Of a stretch of 64,000 nucleotides of DNA, positions 42,066 to 49,577 are shown piece by piece. Origin of the DNA: Williamsia faeni (GTDB taxonomy: Bacteria > Actinomycetota > Actinomycetes > Mycobacteriales > Mycobacteriaceae). The stretch lies in assembly GCA_003202005.1 (NCBI GenBank), contig QJJF01000001.1, forward strand, positions 93,099 to 157,098, in the 5' to 3' direction. A model generated the notes under the pieces. It made no database searches, had not been told where the DNA came from, and saw only the letters and a program-made list of their open reading frames with translations. Numbering within the stretch: the stretch's first letter is position 1; each line of letters opens with the position of its first letter. The position numbers and the translations under genes are program-made.

Positions 42066-42740
42066 GTGTCCGCCAATCCAACCTCACGCTTGGTCGTCGC
42101 CGCATTCGGAGTGGGCGTCATCGCCCTGAGTCTTCTCACCGGCTGTTCGGACGATTCCAAAGATGGCTCCCCCGTCGCGCAGTCGACAACCACCGAGGAG
42201 TCGTCGACCACCGAGGAAACATCAAGCGGCGGATCCGACTGCGGCGAAGAGCCGTCGACCGGCCAACTGGCGGTACCGACATCGTCGGTCGACTACACCA
42301 CCGGAACCGCCGCCTACTCGGTGACACTGTCCGACGGGTCCACACAGTGTGTGACCGTCGAAGAAGATTCGAGCGCAGGCGAATTCAGCTCGACCGACAA
42401 AGGGATCGAAATCCGGTTCGGCGACGTCTCAGCCGGTATCTTGATCACCATTGACGGCGAGACCGCAGGCAATGTGCCCAGCGAGGTCCCCCATCAGGTC
42501 GAAGACGCTTTCACGGCCTTGCAGGTGGACGGCGGCTACTTCGCCGACAGCTTTCACTCCGGTTGCGACGTCACCCTGACGAGTTTCGACGAGGAAACGA
42601 TCACCGGCACCTTCACCTGCACTGACGTGGCACTGCTCGAGGACGGCCCGTTCAGTTACGACACCAGCACCACCGTGACACCGCAGCCCTTGGACACGTC
42701 GATCGAGAAGGCCGAGGGCTGGTTCTCGGTTCGCGCGTAA
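42066..42740 (+). CDS. Secreted lipoprotein of unknown function
   Basis: 224 residues from GTG 42066, 6 bp after AAGGAGAA. Signal peptide VVAAFGVGVIALSLLTGC with lipobox LLTGC (Cys27), then a Ser/Thr/Glu linker (SPVAQSTTTEESSTTEETSS) and a beta-rich domain with three Cys residues (SDCGEEP, STQCVTV, SGCDVTL, TCTDVAL). No family recognised. It is anchored on the outer face of the membrane. It converges on the disulfide oxidoreductase gene, separated by a long inverted repeat. Confidence 0.75.
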   Translation: MSANPTSRLVVAAFGVGVIALSLLTGCSDDSKDGSPVAQSTTTEESSTTEETSSGGSDCGEEPSTGQLAVPTSSVDYTTGTAAYSVTLSDGSTQCVTVEEDSSAGEFSSTDKGIEIRFGDVSAGILITIDGETAGNVPSEVPHQVEDAFTALQVDGGYFADSFHSGCDVTLTSFDEETITGTFTCTDVALLEDGPFSYDTSTTVTPQPLDTSIEKAEGWFSVRA

Positions 42741-42752
42741 ATCGTCCCATTG

Positions 42753-42829
42753 ACCGAATTCGCGCCACCTGCCTGCGTCCGCGCCGGCGTGCGACAGGCG
42801 CGAACGCCGGGAAGCGGCGCGAATTCGGT
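42753..42829. terminator. Long inverted repeat between convergent genes
   Basis: ACCGAATTCGCGCC (42753-42766) and its exact complement (42816-42829) form a 14-bp stem. Outer TTGA/TCAA extend it with a bulge, and the 49-bp loop is GC-rich and can fold further. Its position between two convergent stops suggests a bidirectional terminator. Confidence 0.6.
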
Positions 42830-42834
42830 TGGGG

Positions 42835-44196
42835 TCAATCGAGGGACTCGAGCAATTTGAGCCAGACCTCACTCACCGACGGATACGACGGCACCGCATG
42901 CCACAGAGATGCGATCGGTACTCGCCCGACAATCGCAATGGTTGCGGCGTGGAGGAGTTCGTCGACCTCTGGTCCGACAAACGTGGCACCGACGATGACG
43001 TCGGCAGCCCGGTCGATCACCAGGCGCGCCCGGCCGGCGGCGTCGTCCCGCAGCAAGCCGAACCCGGCCACCGAGGTCATGTCAACTTCGGCGAGCTTCA
43101 CGTCGATCCCCTTGGCGATGGCCTCGCGTTCGGTCAGCCCCACGCTCGCCACCTGCGGATCGGTGAACACGACCTGCGGGACAGGGACATCGGCGGGCAC
43201 CGGTGGTGGGTTGCGGTCCTCGGCGCGGGCCGCGATCGTGTGACCGACATTTCGGGCCTGATACTTGCCCCAATGTGTCAGCGCCGGACCACCACTGGCG
43301 TCGCCGACCCAGTACAGCCACGATGCGTCTTCGTTGACGGACGCAAGTCCGATTCCCTCCCGGGTGGGGCGTCTGCCGGTGGCCACCAGGATCTCGTCGG
43401 CGGTGATCGACTCGCCGTCCACCGTCACCGTCACCGCGTCGCCGTGAATGCGACCGACGCCGGTGTCCGCCGCGACCGGACGGACCACCTCGGACACCTT
43501 CACATTCAGCCGGACGTCGATGCCGCTGTCGATCAGGCCTTGTGCAACCCGTTCGCCGGCAAACGGTTCGGACTTCGCCAGCAGTGTTCCGCGGGCCAAC
43601 AGCGTGACCTTGGTGCCGAGTGCGGCCATCCACGTTGCGGCCTCACAGGCCACCACACCGCCACCGACCACGATCAGTGATCCGGGGATCTCACGGACAC
43701 CGGTGGCGTCGCGGGATGTCCAGGGCTGCGCGGGCGCATAGATTTTCGGGATGACGGGCTCACTCCCGGTGGCGACGATGACCGCCTGCCGGGCTTTGAT
43801 GGTTTTGACGCGCCCACCGTTGTCGACGTCGACCGTCCGTTTCCCGGTCAGGATCCCGTGGCCGCGGACGACGTCGATGTTGATCCCGTGGGCCCATTTC
43901 ACCTGACCCTCGTCCTCGTAGTCGTTCACCCAGGCGTCACGACGACGCAGCAGTTCTTCCGGGAGCAACCTCTTGCCGACCTTGATGCCGTCGAGTTGGC
44001 GGGCGGCAGCGTGGACGGCGACCGGTCGCAGCATCGCCTTGCTGGGCATACAGGCCCAGTAGGAGCATTCGCCGCCGAGGAGCTCGTGCTCGATGATCAC
44101 TGCGGTCCGCGACGATCCGGCGATGGCATATTGCGCCGCAACCTCCCCCGCGGGACCACCACCGATCACCACGACGTCGTACTCGGTGTCTGCCAT
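42835..44196 (-). CDS. Pyridine nucleotide-disulfide oxidoreductase (Lpd/MerA-like)
   Basis: 453 residues from ATG 44196, directly after GGTGGGG. FAD motif VIGGGPAGEVAAQ at 10-22, redox-active pair Cys44/Cys49 in GGECSYWACMPSK, NAD motif VVGGGVVACEAATWMA and a C-terminal HAVPSYPSVSE block carrying the catalytic His-Glu. The variant active-site sequence (SYWA between the Cys residues) differs from LNxG of true dihydrolipoamide dehydrogenases, so the electron acceptor may be a quinone, mycothiol compound or metal rather than lipoamide. Confidence 0.85.
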   Translation of the reverse strand: MADTEYDVVVIGGGPAGEVAAQYAIAGSSRTAVIIEHELLGGECSYWACMPSKAMLRPVAVHAAARQLDGIKVGKRLLPEELLRRRDAWVNDYEDEGQVKWAHGINIDVVRGHGILTGKRTVDVDNGGRVKTIKARQAVIVATGSEPVIPKIYAPAQPWTSRDATGVREIPGSLIVVGGGVVACEAATWMAALGTKVTLLARGTLLAKSEPFAGERVAQGLIDSGIDVRLNVKVSEVVRPVAADTGVGRIHGDAVTVTVDGESITADEILVATGRRPTREGIGLASVNEDASWLYWVGDASGGPALTHWGKYQARNVGHTIAARAEDRNPPPVPADVPVPQVVFTDPQVASVGLTEREAIAKGIDVKLAEVDMTSVAGFGLLRDDAAGRARLVIDRAADVIVGATFVGPEVDELLHAATIAIVGRVPIASLWHAVPSYPSVSEVWLKLLESLD

Positions 44197-44247
44197 CCCC
44201 CCACCTTGCCACTGCACCGCAACAGGTTCCAGACCGACCGGCGAACG

Positions 44248-45135
44248 TCAGTGGTTCGTGGGTCCCATCGCGCTACCGCCGGGCGCGGGCGCGGGCTTCT
44301 TGATCAGCTCGACTTCGAACTCGGTTTCGCGTTCGGCAGCGTGACGCGCCAGCACGAATACCGCGCGCAACATCGTCACCAGAGCGACGCCCGCGACCAC
44401 GCCTTCGATCCAGTTCACGTCGATGCGCTCGCCCAGGAGCAGCACACCGAGTGCCATGGCGACGGCGGGCTCCCACACGGTCATCGCCGGGAACGACGTC
44501 TGAAGGTCGTGCGCCGCGAACGCGAGCTGCTGGGTGACCACCGACCCGGCTGCGACCAGGATGATCAGGTAGATCTCCGGATGGACCAGGACATTGACGA
44601 AACCATCTTCGAGCTGGGTCATCACGCCTTTGAGCAGGAACGCCTGCACACCGGTGAGCAGGCCGGAGGCCGACCCCAACAGGAGCGCCTTGTGATGCGC
44701 CGACACAAAATGCGCTGACACGACGAGCGCGGCCAGCACCGCGACCACCACGACGATCGTGGTGGCGAGCACCCCCGGCGAGACGTGGTTCAATCCTGGT
44801 TCCGGCTGCGCGATCACCACAAAAGCGGCGATACAGATCGTCAGGATGATGCCCCATTTCCACTCGTGGAAATTGAGATGCCGATGATCGAGGTAGGCCT
44901 CCATCGGCAATGCGAACAGCACCGACAACACGATGAGCGGCTGCACCAGGAGCAGCGAACCGAGTCCCAGCGCGGCAGCCTGCAGCGCGAAACCCCCTGC
45001 TGCGATCACAACCCCGACCCACCAAAGCTTGGTGATGCCACCCGACGGCGTCGACGCACGTTGACGCACGAGGGTTCCGCTGGCAACGAGCAAAGCTGAC
45101 AACGTCGCCAACAGCGCCGGGAGGAACAACTGCAC
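44248..45135 (-). CDS. DMT-superfamily (EamA-like) membrane transporter
   Basis: 295 residues if GTG 45135 is used; ATG 45222 would add 29 non-conserved residues. About nine to ten hydrophobic helices start straight after the GTG (QLFLPALLATLSALLVASG), with conserved LQAAALGLGSLLLVQPLIVLSVLFALP and VTQQLAFAAHDLQTSFPAMTVWEPAVAMALGVLLLGE, the pattern of two EamA repeats. Such proteins export metabolites or transport small solutes. The tail is cytosolic and Pro-rich. It is divergent from phosphoketolase. Confidence 0.8.
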   Translation of the reverse strand: MQLFLPALLATLSALLVASGTLVRQRASTPSGGITKLWWVGVVIAAGGFALQAAALGLGSLLLVQPLIVLSVLFALPMEAYLDHRHLNFHEWKWGIILTICIAAFVVIAQPEPGLNHVSPGVLATTIVVVVAVLAALVVSAHFVSAHHKALLLGSASGLLTGVQAFLLKGVMTQLEDGFVNVLVHPEIYLIILVAAGSVVTQQLAFAAHDLQTSFPAMTVWEPAVAMALGVLLLGERIDVNWIEGVVAGVALVTMLRAVFVLARHAAERETEFEVELIKKPAPAPGGSAMGPTNH

Positions 45136-45169
45136 GGTTCTGACACTACTTGCCTGTGGTGGCAGAAAG

Positions 45170-45191
45170 CGCGGAGCAACGGCGCTCCGCG
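45170..45191. repeat. Hairpin in the transporter-xfp divergent region
   Basis: CGCGGAGC (45170-45177) is the reverse complement of 45184-45191, with a 6-nt loop. It lies 120 bp before the phosphoketolase start and 35 bp before the transporter GTG. It could be an operator or a leader hairpin; nothing decides this. Confidence 0.35.
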
Positions 45192-45310
45192 AGCCAATCG
45201 GCAACGACCTCCGGATGAACACCTGACATCTGGGTACTCGTGTTCCTGCAGTCGTCGCCCCCGCGACTCATACTCGAGTAGCCCCGTTCAGATCCGAGAG
45301 GTGACCACCA

Positions 45311-47695
45311 ATGTCATTGGCCGATTACACCGACGCCGAGCTCGACCTAGACCTGCGCTGGTGGGACGCCGCCAATTACCTGACCGTCGCGCAAATTTAT
45401 TTGCAGGACAACGTGTTATTGCACGAACGGCTCAAGAACGAACACATCAAGCCGCGACTCCTGGGCCACTGGGGCACCAGTCCCGGACTGTCGATGATCT
45501 ATACCCTGATCAATCGCCGGATCCGCGAGACCGGGTCGAAGTGGCTCTACATCACCGGTCCCGGACACGGCGGCCCCGCGCTGGTGGCGTCAACCTATCT
45601 CGAGGGCACCTACAGCGAGATCTACCCACAGATCTCCTCCGACGCCGCCGGCGTGCGCGCGCTGTGCCGCCAGTTCTCCACCCCCGGCGGCATCCCCAGC
45701 CACGTCAGCGTGCAGACCCCCGGGTCGATCCATGAAGGCGGCGAACTCGGTTACGCGTTGATCCATGCCGCGGGCGCAGCGTTCGACAATCCCGAACTGG
45801 TAGTGGCCTGTGTGGTCGGCGACGGTGAGGCCGAGACCGGCCCGTTGTCCGGGTCGTGGAAGATTCCCGCCTTCCTGAATCCGGCACGCGACGGTGCGGT
45901 GCTTCCGATCCTCCATCTCAACGGCGCGAAGATCGCCAGCCCGACGGTGCTGGGCCGGACCAGCGATCGCGATATCGAGGCGTATCTGTCCGGACAGGGC
46001 TGGGCGCCGGTATTTGTCGAAGGGAGCGATCCCCGCGAGGTGTTCGCAGACCTCGCCCGGGCGATCGCCGATGCCCACGATGAGATCGCGAATATCCAGT
46101 CCGACGCTCGCACCGGCCGGCCCGGCGGCAACAAGTGGCCGGCCATCGTCCTGCGCACTCCCAAGGGATGGACCGGCCCGCACACGGTCGACGGCAAACT
46201 CATCGAGGGAACGCATTGGAGTCATCAGGTCCCCCTGTCGGGTGTGCGGGAAAACCCCGAACACCTTGCACTCCTTGAGGATTGGCTGCGTAAGTACCGT
46301 CCTGAGGACCTGTTCGACGCCGACGGAACCCTCGTGGGCGAACTCGCCGAGCTCGCACCCGCAGGTGATCTGAGGATGGGCGCGACACCGTACGCCAACG
46401 GTGGCCGCAACCTCGTGCCGCTACGGATCCCGCCGCTCGAATCGTATGCACTGCAGATCGATGCGCCCGGTGCCACGTCCTATGAGACGACCAAGGTGCT
46501 AGGCGAACTGATGCGGGACATCTACCGCGACAACTCCGACGCCGACCACGGCGGCAACTTCCGGCTGTTCTCTCCGGACGAGACGGCGTCGAACCGGCTG
46601 CAGGCCGTCTTCGAGGTGACCGACCGCTGCTGGCAGCTTCCGCGCACCGAGTTCGACGACGGGATCTCCCCCGAAGGACGGGTCATGGAGGTCCTCAGCG
46701 AACACCTGTGCCAGGGGTGGCTGGAGGGATATCTGCTGTCCGGACGTCACGGTCTGTTCGCCACCTATGAGGCGTTCGCGATGGTGAGCGTGTCGATGCT
46801 GGTGCAGCATGCCAAGTGGCTGCAGCACGCGGTCGATCTGCCGTGGCGGGAACCGGTTGCGTCGTTGAATGTGCTCTTGACCAGTACGTGCTGGCGCAAC
46901 GACCACAACGGGTTCAGCCACCAGGGCCCCGGCCTGATCGACGCCGTCATCCCGCTGTCACCCGAGGTGGTCCGGGTCTGGCTGCCACCGGATTCGAACA
47001 CGCTGCTCTCGGTCGCCGATCACTGCTTCCGCAGCCGCGACCACGTGAACGTCCTGGTCGTCGACAAACAGTCTCATCCGCAGTTCCTGACACTCGAGCA
47101 GGCCAACGAGCACTGCGCCGCCGGCGCATCGATCTGGGAATGGGCCGGCACAGAGCATCCCACCGCCGTCGGCGCCGAGGAAGAACCCGACATCGTGCTG
47201 GCCGCCGCCGGTGACGTACCCACAGAAGAGATCCTCGCCGCGGCCCACCTGCTGCGCGAATGGGTGCCGTGGCTGCGGGTCCGGATGGTGAATGTTGTTG
47301 ACCTGATGGTGCTTTTGCCACAGAACGACCATCCACACGGCCTGTCCGAACAGACCTTCATCGACCTGTTCACCGCCGATACCGATGTGGTCTTCGCGTT
47401 CCACGGCTACCCGCGGGCAATCCATCAACAGCTCCACGGTCGCACCAATCCCGACCGGTTCCATGTCCGCGGATTCAGCGAACAGGGCACCACCACAACA
47501 CCTTTTGACATGGTGGTGCTCAACAAAATGAGCCGCTACCACCTGGTACTCGAGGCGCTGCGCCGCACTCGGCGGGTACCCGAGAAGGCCGGAGACCTCG
47601 CGGAGTTCTGCGAGAACCAATTGCGACGGCACCACGACTACGTCCGCGAACACTTCGAAGATCTGCCCGAGATCCGCGAGTGGCACTGGTCGTGA
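45311..47695 (+). CDS. xfp: Xylulose-5-phosphate/fructose-6-phosphate phosphoketolase
   Basis: 794 residues, close to the usual length. The N-terminal domain has RLLGHWGTSPGLSMIY, ITGPGHGGPAL and the TPP-binding GDGEAETGPLSGSWK (about 169-183); the C-terminal domain has HAKWLQ, TCWRNDHNGFSHQGPG and a closing RHHDYVREHFEDLPEIREW. It splits xylulose 5-phosphate (and fructose 6-phosphate) with phosphate to acetyl phosphate, erythrose 4-phosphate or glyceraldehyde 3-phosphate, a route to acetyl units without CO2 loss. Its TGA overlaps the GTG of the next gene (GTGA). GAGAGGTGACC precedes the start. Confidence 0.95.
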   Translation: MSLADYTDAELDLDLRWWDAANYLTVAQIYLQDNVLLHERLKNEHIKPRLLGHWGTSPGLSMIYTLINRRIRETGSKWLYITGPGHGGPALVASTYLEGTYSEIYPQISSDAAGVRALCRQFSTPGGIPSHVSVQTPGSIHEGGELGYALIHAAGAAFDNPELVVACVVGDGEAETGPLSGSWKIPAFLNPARDGAVLPILHLNGAKIASPTVLGRTSDRDIEAYLSGQGWAPVFVEGSDPREVFADLARAIADAHDEIANIQSDARTGRPGGNKWPAIVLRTPKGWTGPHTVDGKLIEGTHWSHQVPLSGVRENPEHLALLEDWLRKYRPEDLFDADGTLVGELAELAPAGDLRMGATPYANGGRNLVPLRIPPLESYALQIDAPGATSYETTKVLGELMRDIYRDNSDADHGGNFRLFSPDETASNRLQAVFEVTDRCWQLPRTEFDDGISPEGRVMEVLSEHLCQGWLEGYLLSGRHGLFATYEAFAMVSVSMLVQHAKWLQHAVDLPWREPVASLNVLLTSTCWRNDHNGFSHQGPGLIDAVIPLSPEVVRVWLPPDSNTLLSVADHCFRSRDHVNVLVVDKQSHPQFLTLEQANEHCAAGASIWEWAGTEHPTAVGAEEEPDIVLAAAGDVPTEEILAAAHLLREWVPWLRVRMVNVVDLMVLLPQNDHPHGLSEQTFIDLFTADTDVVFAFHGYPRAIHQQLHGRTNPDRFHVRGFSEQGTTTTPFDMVVLNKMSRYHLVLEALRRTRRVPEKAGDLAEFCENQLRRHHDYVREHFEDLPEIREWHWS

Positions 47696-48309
47696 CTTCG
47701 CTCGATGGAGCGGTCCGCATCGTCCTGGCGCTCATCGCTCGCCCGCGGCGTGGCCATCGGATCACGTGGGGTGCGACCGCCGACGAGATCGCGGCCTCGT
47801 TTCCTGGCGATGACCTTGTACCGCAACCGAGGTGGGGCTACACCCACGCAGTCGACGTCGCCGCACCTCCCGAGAAGGTATGGCCCTGGTTGGTGCAGAT
47901 CGGACAGGGCCGCGGCGGCTTCTACAGCTACCAGGGCCTGGAGAATCTCGTCGGCTGCCAGATCCAGAACACATCGGCGATCCTGCCGGAGTTTGGATCG
48001 CTGGCTGTGGGTGACGAGGTGAAGCTTCACGTCAAGGCTCCGGGTCTTCGCGTGGAAGTGGCCGAGCCGAACAAGTCGTTGGTCCTGTTCGGAGGTTCGG
48101 ATGATTCACCCGAAGCTTCGCTGTGGGCCTTTCACATCGTCGATGCCGGCGACGGCCACAGCCGGCTGATCGAACGCGGACGCTATTCATACGGCAGTAC
48201 TTTCGGCAACCGACTGGCGTTCTCACCGACATTCCTCGAACCGATTTCCTTCGTGATGAGCCGGAAGATGTTGCTGACCATCGCCGCTCTCGCCGAGCAG
48301 CCCCGTTGA
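47692..48309 (+). CDS. SRPBCC-type ligand-binding protein
   Basis: 205 residues from GTG 47692, overlapping the phosphoketolase stop as GTGA; GTG 47680 is an alternative. The START-like fold is recognised from HAVDVAAPPEKVWPWLVQIGQGRGGFYSYQGLENLVGC, then LAVGDEVKLH and a C-terminal amphipathic helix (MSRKMLLTIAALA). Such proteins bind hydrophobic ligands in a deep pocket. Its tight coupling with phosphoketolase is unexplained. The last codons and the TGA at 48307 lie inside the first unit of minisatellite array 2. Confidence 0.8.
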   Translation: MTSLDGAVRIVLALIARPRRGHRITWGATADEIAASFPGDDLVPQPRWGYTHAVDVAAPPEKVWPWLVQIGQGRGGFYSYQGLENLVGCQIQNTSAILPEFGSLAVGDEVKLHVKAPGLRVEVAEPNKSLVLFGGSDDSPEASLWAFHIVDAGDGHSRLIERGRYSYGSTFGNRLAFSPTFLEPISFVMSRKMLLTIAALAEQPR

Positions 48310-48446
48310 CCGGGCCCAACGCACCGCCGAGCGTGCCCCGTTGACCGTGCCGAACGGACCGCCGAGCGTGCCCATCGAACCGCCCAGCGTGCCCCGTTGA
48401 CCGTGCCGAACGGACCGCCGAGCGTGCCGCAATCGCCGTTGAGAGT
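48300..48446. repeat. 21-bp minisatellite array 2 (diverged, with 14-bp half units)
   Basis: Three 35-bp units (14+21 bp) at 48300-48334, 48335-48369 and 48391-48425, separated or followed by 21-bp units at 48370-48390 and 48426-48446. Each ends in AGCGT and starts with GCC. The codon pattern GCC-xxx-xxx-(G/A)CC-G(T/C)C-GAG-CGT is the complement of the array 1 and 3 unit. The array starts within the last codons of the SRPBCC gene. Confidence 0.85.
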
Positions 48447-48523
48447 GCCGACAATTCCGGCGACCGCGAACCCGTCGGCGCGGCGGTTGGTTGTTGTCCA
48501 CGATGTAGGGCATCCTTGATCAG

Positions 48524-48838
48524 GTGAGTGGCCTGACCGCATCGACGCGCGCGATGCTTCGTGATGACCTGGAACGGCTGATGACGCTGAGCCGTGAACA
48601 GATCGAATGGGCTTGCTCCGAAACCACCGCGCTGGCCGAGCTGATCGAGTTCGGTTTCGATGAGGTTGTCGAACTGCGCGAGAACGCCGAACTCGAATGG
48701 CTCCGCGGCGACTCCGAGTGTGCCCAACATCTCGAACAAGAGGCTTCAGCCTGGAACGCAACGGTGCGCCTACTTCGGACCGCGCTGGCCGACGCCGGTA
48801 GGTCATCGAGCACCGGCCGGCATCGCCGCACGGCCTGA
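48524..48838 (+). CDS. Hypothetical helical protein
   Basis: 104 residues from GTG 48524 (MSGLTASTRAMLRDDLERLM). Nearly all of it is predicted as amphipathic helix, rich in Glu, Leu and Arg (LEWLRGDSECAQHLEQEASAWNATVRLLRTALADAG), suggesting a helical bundle or coiled coil. No family recognised. It lies 42 bp before the SixA-type phosphatase on the same strand. C/G third-position bias supports coding. The ribosome site is weak (AGG only 2-4 bp away), so the start is uncertain. Confidence 0.55.
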   Translation: MSGLTASTRAMLRDDLERLMTLSREQIEWACSETTALAELIEFGFDEVVELRENAELEWLRGDSECAQHLEQEASAWNATVRLLRTALADAGRSSSTGRHRRTA

Positions 48839-48879
48839 CCTTCACCGATTTCGTCGACCGGCGGGTTACCGTCGAACCC

Positions 48880-49365
48880 GTGAGTCGAACACTGATCTTG
48901 ATGCGGCACGGCAAGTCCGGATACCCCGACGGTGTCGTCGACCATCAACGACCGCTGGCCGAACGCGGCCGCCGCGAAGCCGCTCTGGCGGGTCGATGGA
49001 TGAGTGATGCCGGATTCACCGTGGACGCAGTACTGTGCTCCACCGCTACCCGCACCCGACAAACGTTGCAACGCACGGGCATCGACGCGCCGACGACCTA
49101 CGTCGACGACATCTACGGCGGCGACCCCGACGACGTCCTCGAGGCCATCCGTCTCCACGCCCCCTCCGACGCGGCGACGATCCTGGTTGTCGGGCACGAA
49201 CCCGGTATGCCCGCGACCGCACTCACACTGGATCCTGATGCACAAATCCCGCGGTTCCCGACTTCGGCATATGCGGTCCTGCAGATCGGGTCATCGTGGG
49301 CCGAGATCGGACTGACGCCCGATCCCGGCAACCGGATGATCCAGATGTCGATACCGAGGGAATGA
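48880..49365 (+). CDS. SixA-type phosphohistidine phosphatase
   Basis: 161 residues from GTG 48880. The histidine phosphatase core is LILMRHGKSGYPD (nucleophile His10), the Arg of STATRTRQT near 58-66 and the second catalytic His in VVGHEPGMP near 106-114. The short length fits SixA, which removes phosphate from histidine in phosphotransfer domains. Its TGA is followed after a single base by minisatellite array 3. It converges on the AidB-like dehydrogenase. Confidence 0.88.
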   Translation: MSRTLILMRHGKSGYPDGVVDHQRPLAERGRREAALAGRWMSDAGFTVDAVLCSTATRTRQTLQRTGIDAPTTYVDDIYGGDPDDVLEAIRLHAPSDAATILVVGHEPGMPATALTLDPDAQIPRFPTSAYAVLQIGSSWAEIGLTPDPGNRMIQMSIPRE

Positions 49366-49366
49366 C

Positions 49367-49577
49367 GGCACGCTCAACGGTTCCATGGGCACGCTCGGCG
49401 GTTTTATGGGCACGCTCAACTGCTCGATGAGCACGCTCAACGGCTCGATGGGCACGGTCGGCGGTTTTATGGGCACGCTCGACGGCTCGATGAGCACGCT
49501 CGACGGTCCCATGGGCACGCTCGGCGGTTTTATGGGCACGCTCGGCGGCTCGATGGGCACGCTCGACGGCTCGGCGG
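49367..49577. repeat. 21-bp minisatellite array 3 (10 copies)
   Basis: Ten contiguous 21-bp units, each beginning (G/A)GCACGCTC and, in units 1-9, ending ATG, fill the entire space from one base after the SixA stop (49363-49365) to the AidB-like stop (49578-49580). Variants alternate between TTTTATG and CTCGATG endings, so larger multi-unit duplications are visible. On the plus strand it reads MGTLxG(S/F/P) heptads, on the minus strand AH(R/K/G)(A/T)(V/A)ER heptads, both without stops. Confidence 0.92.
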
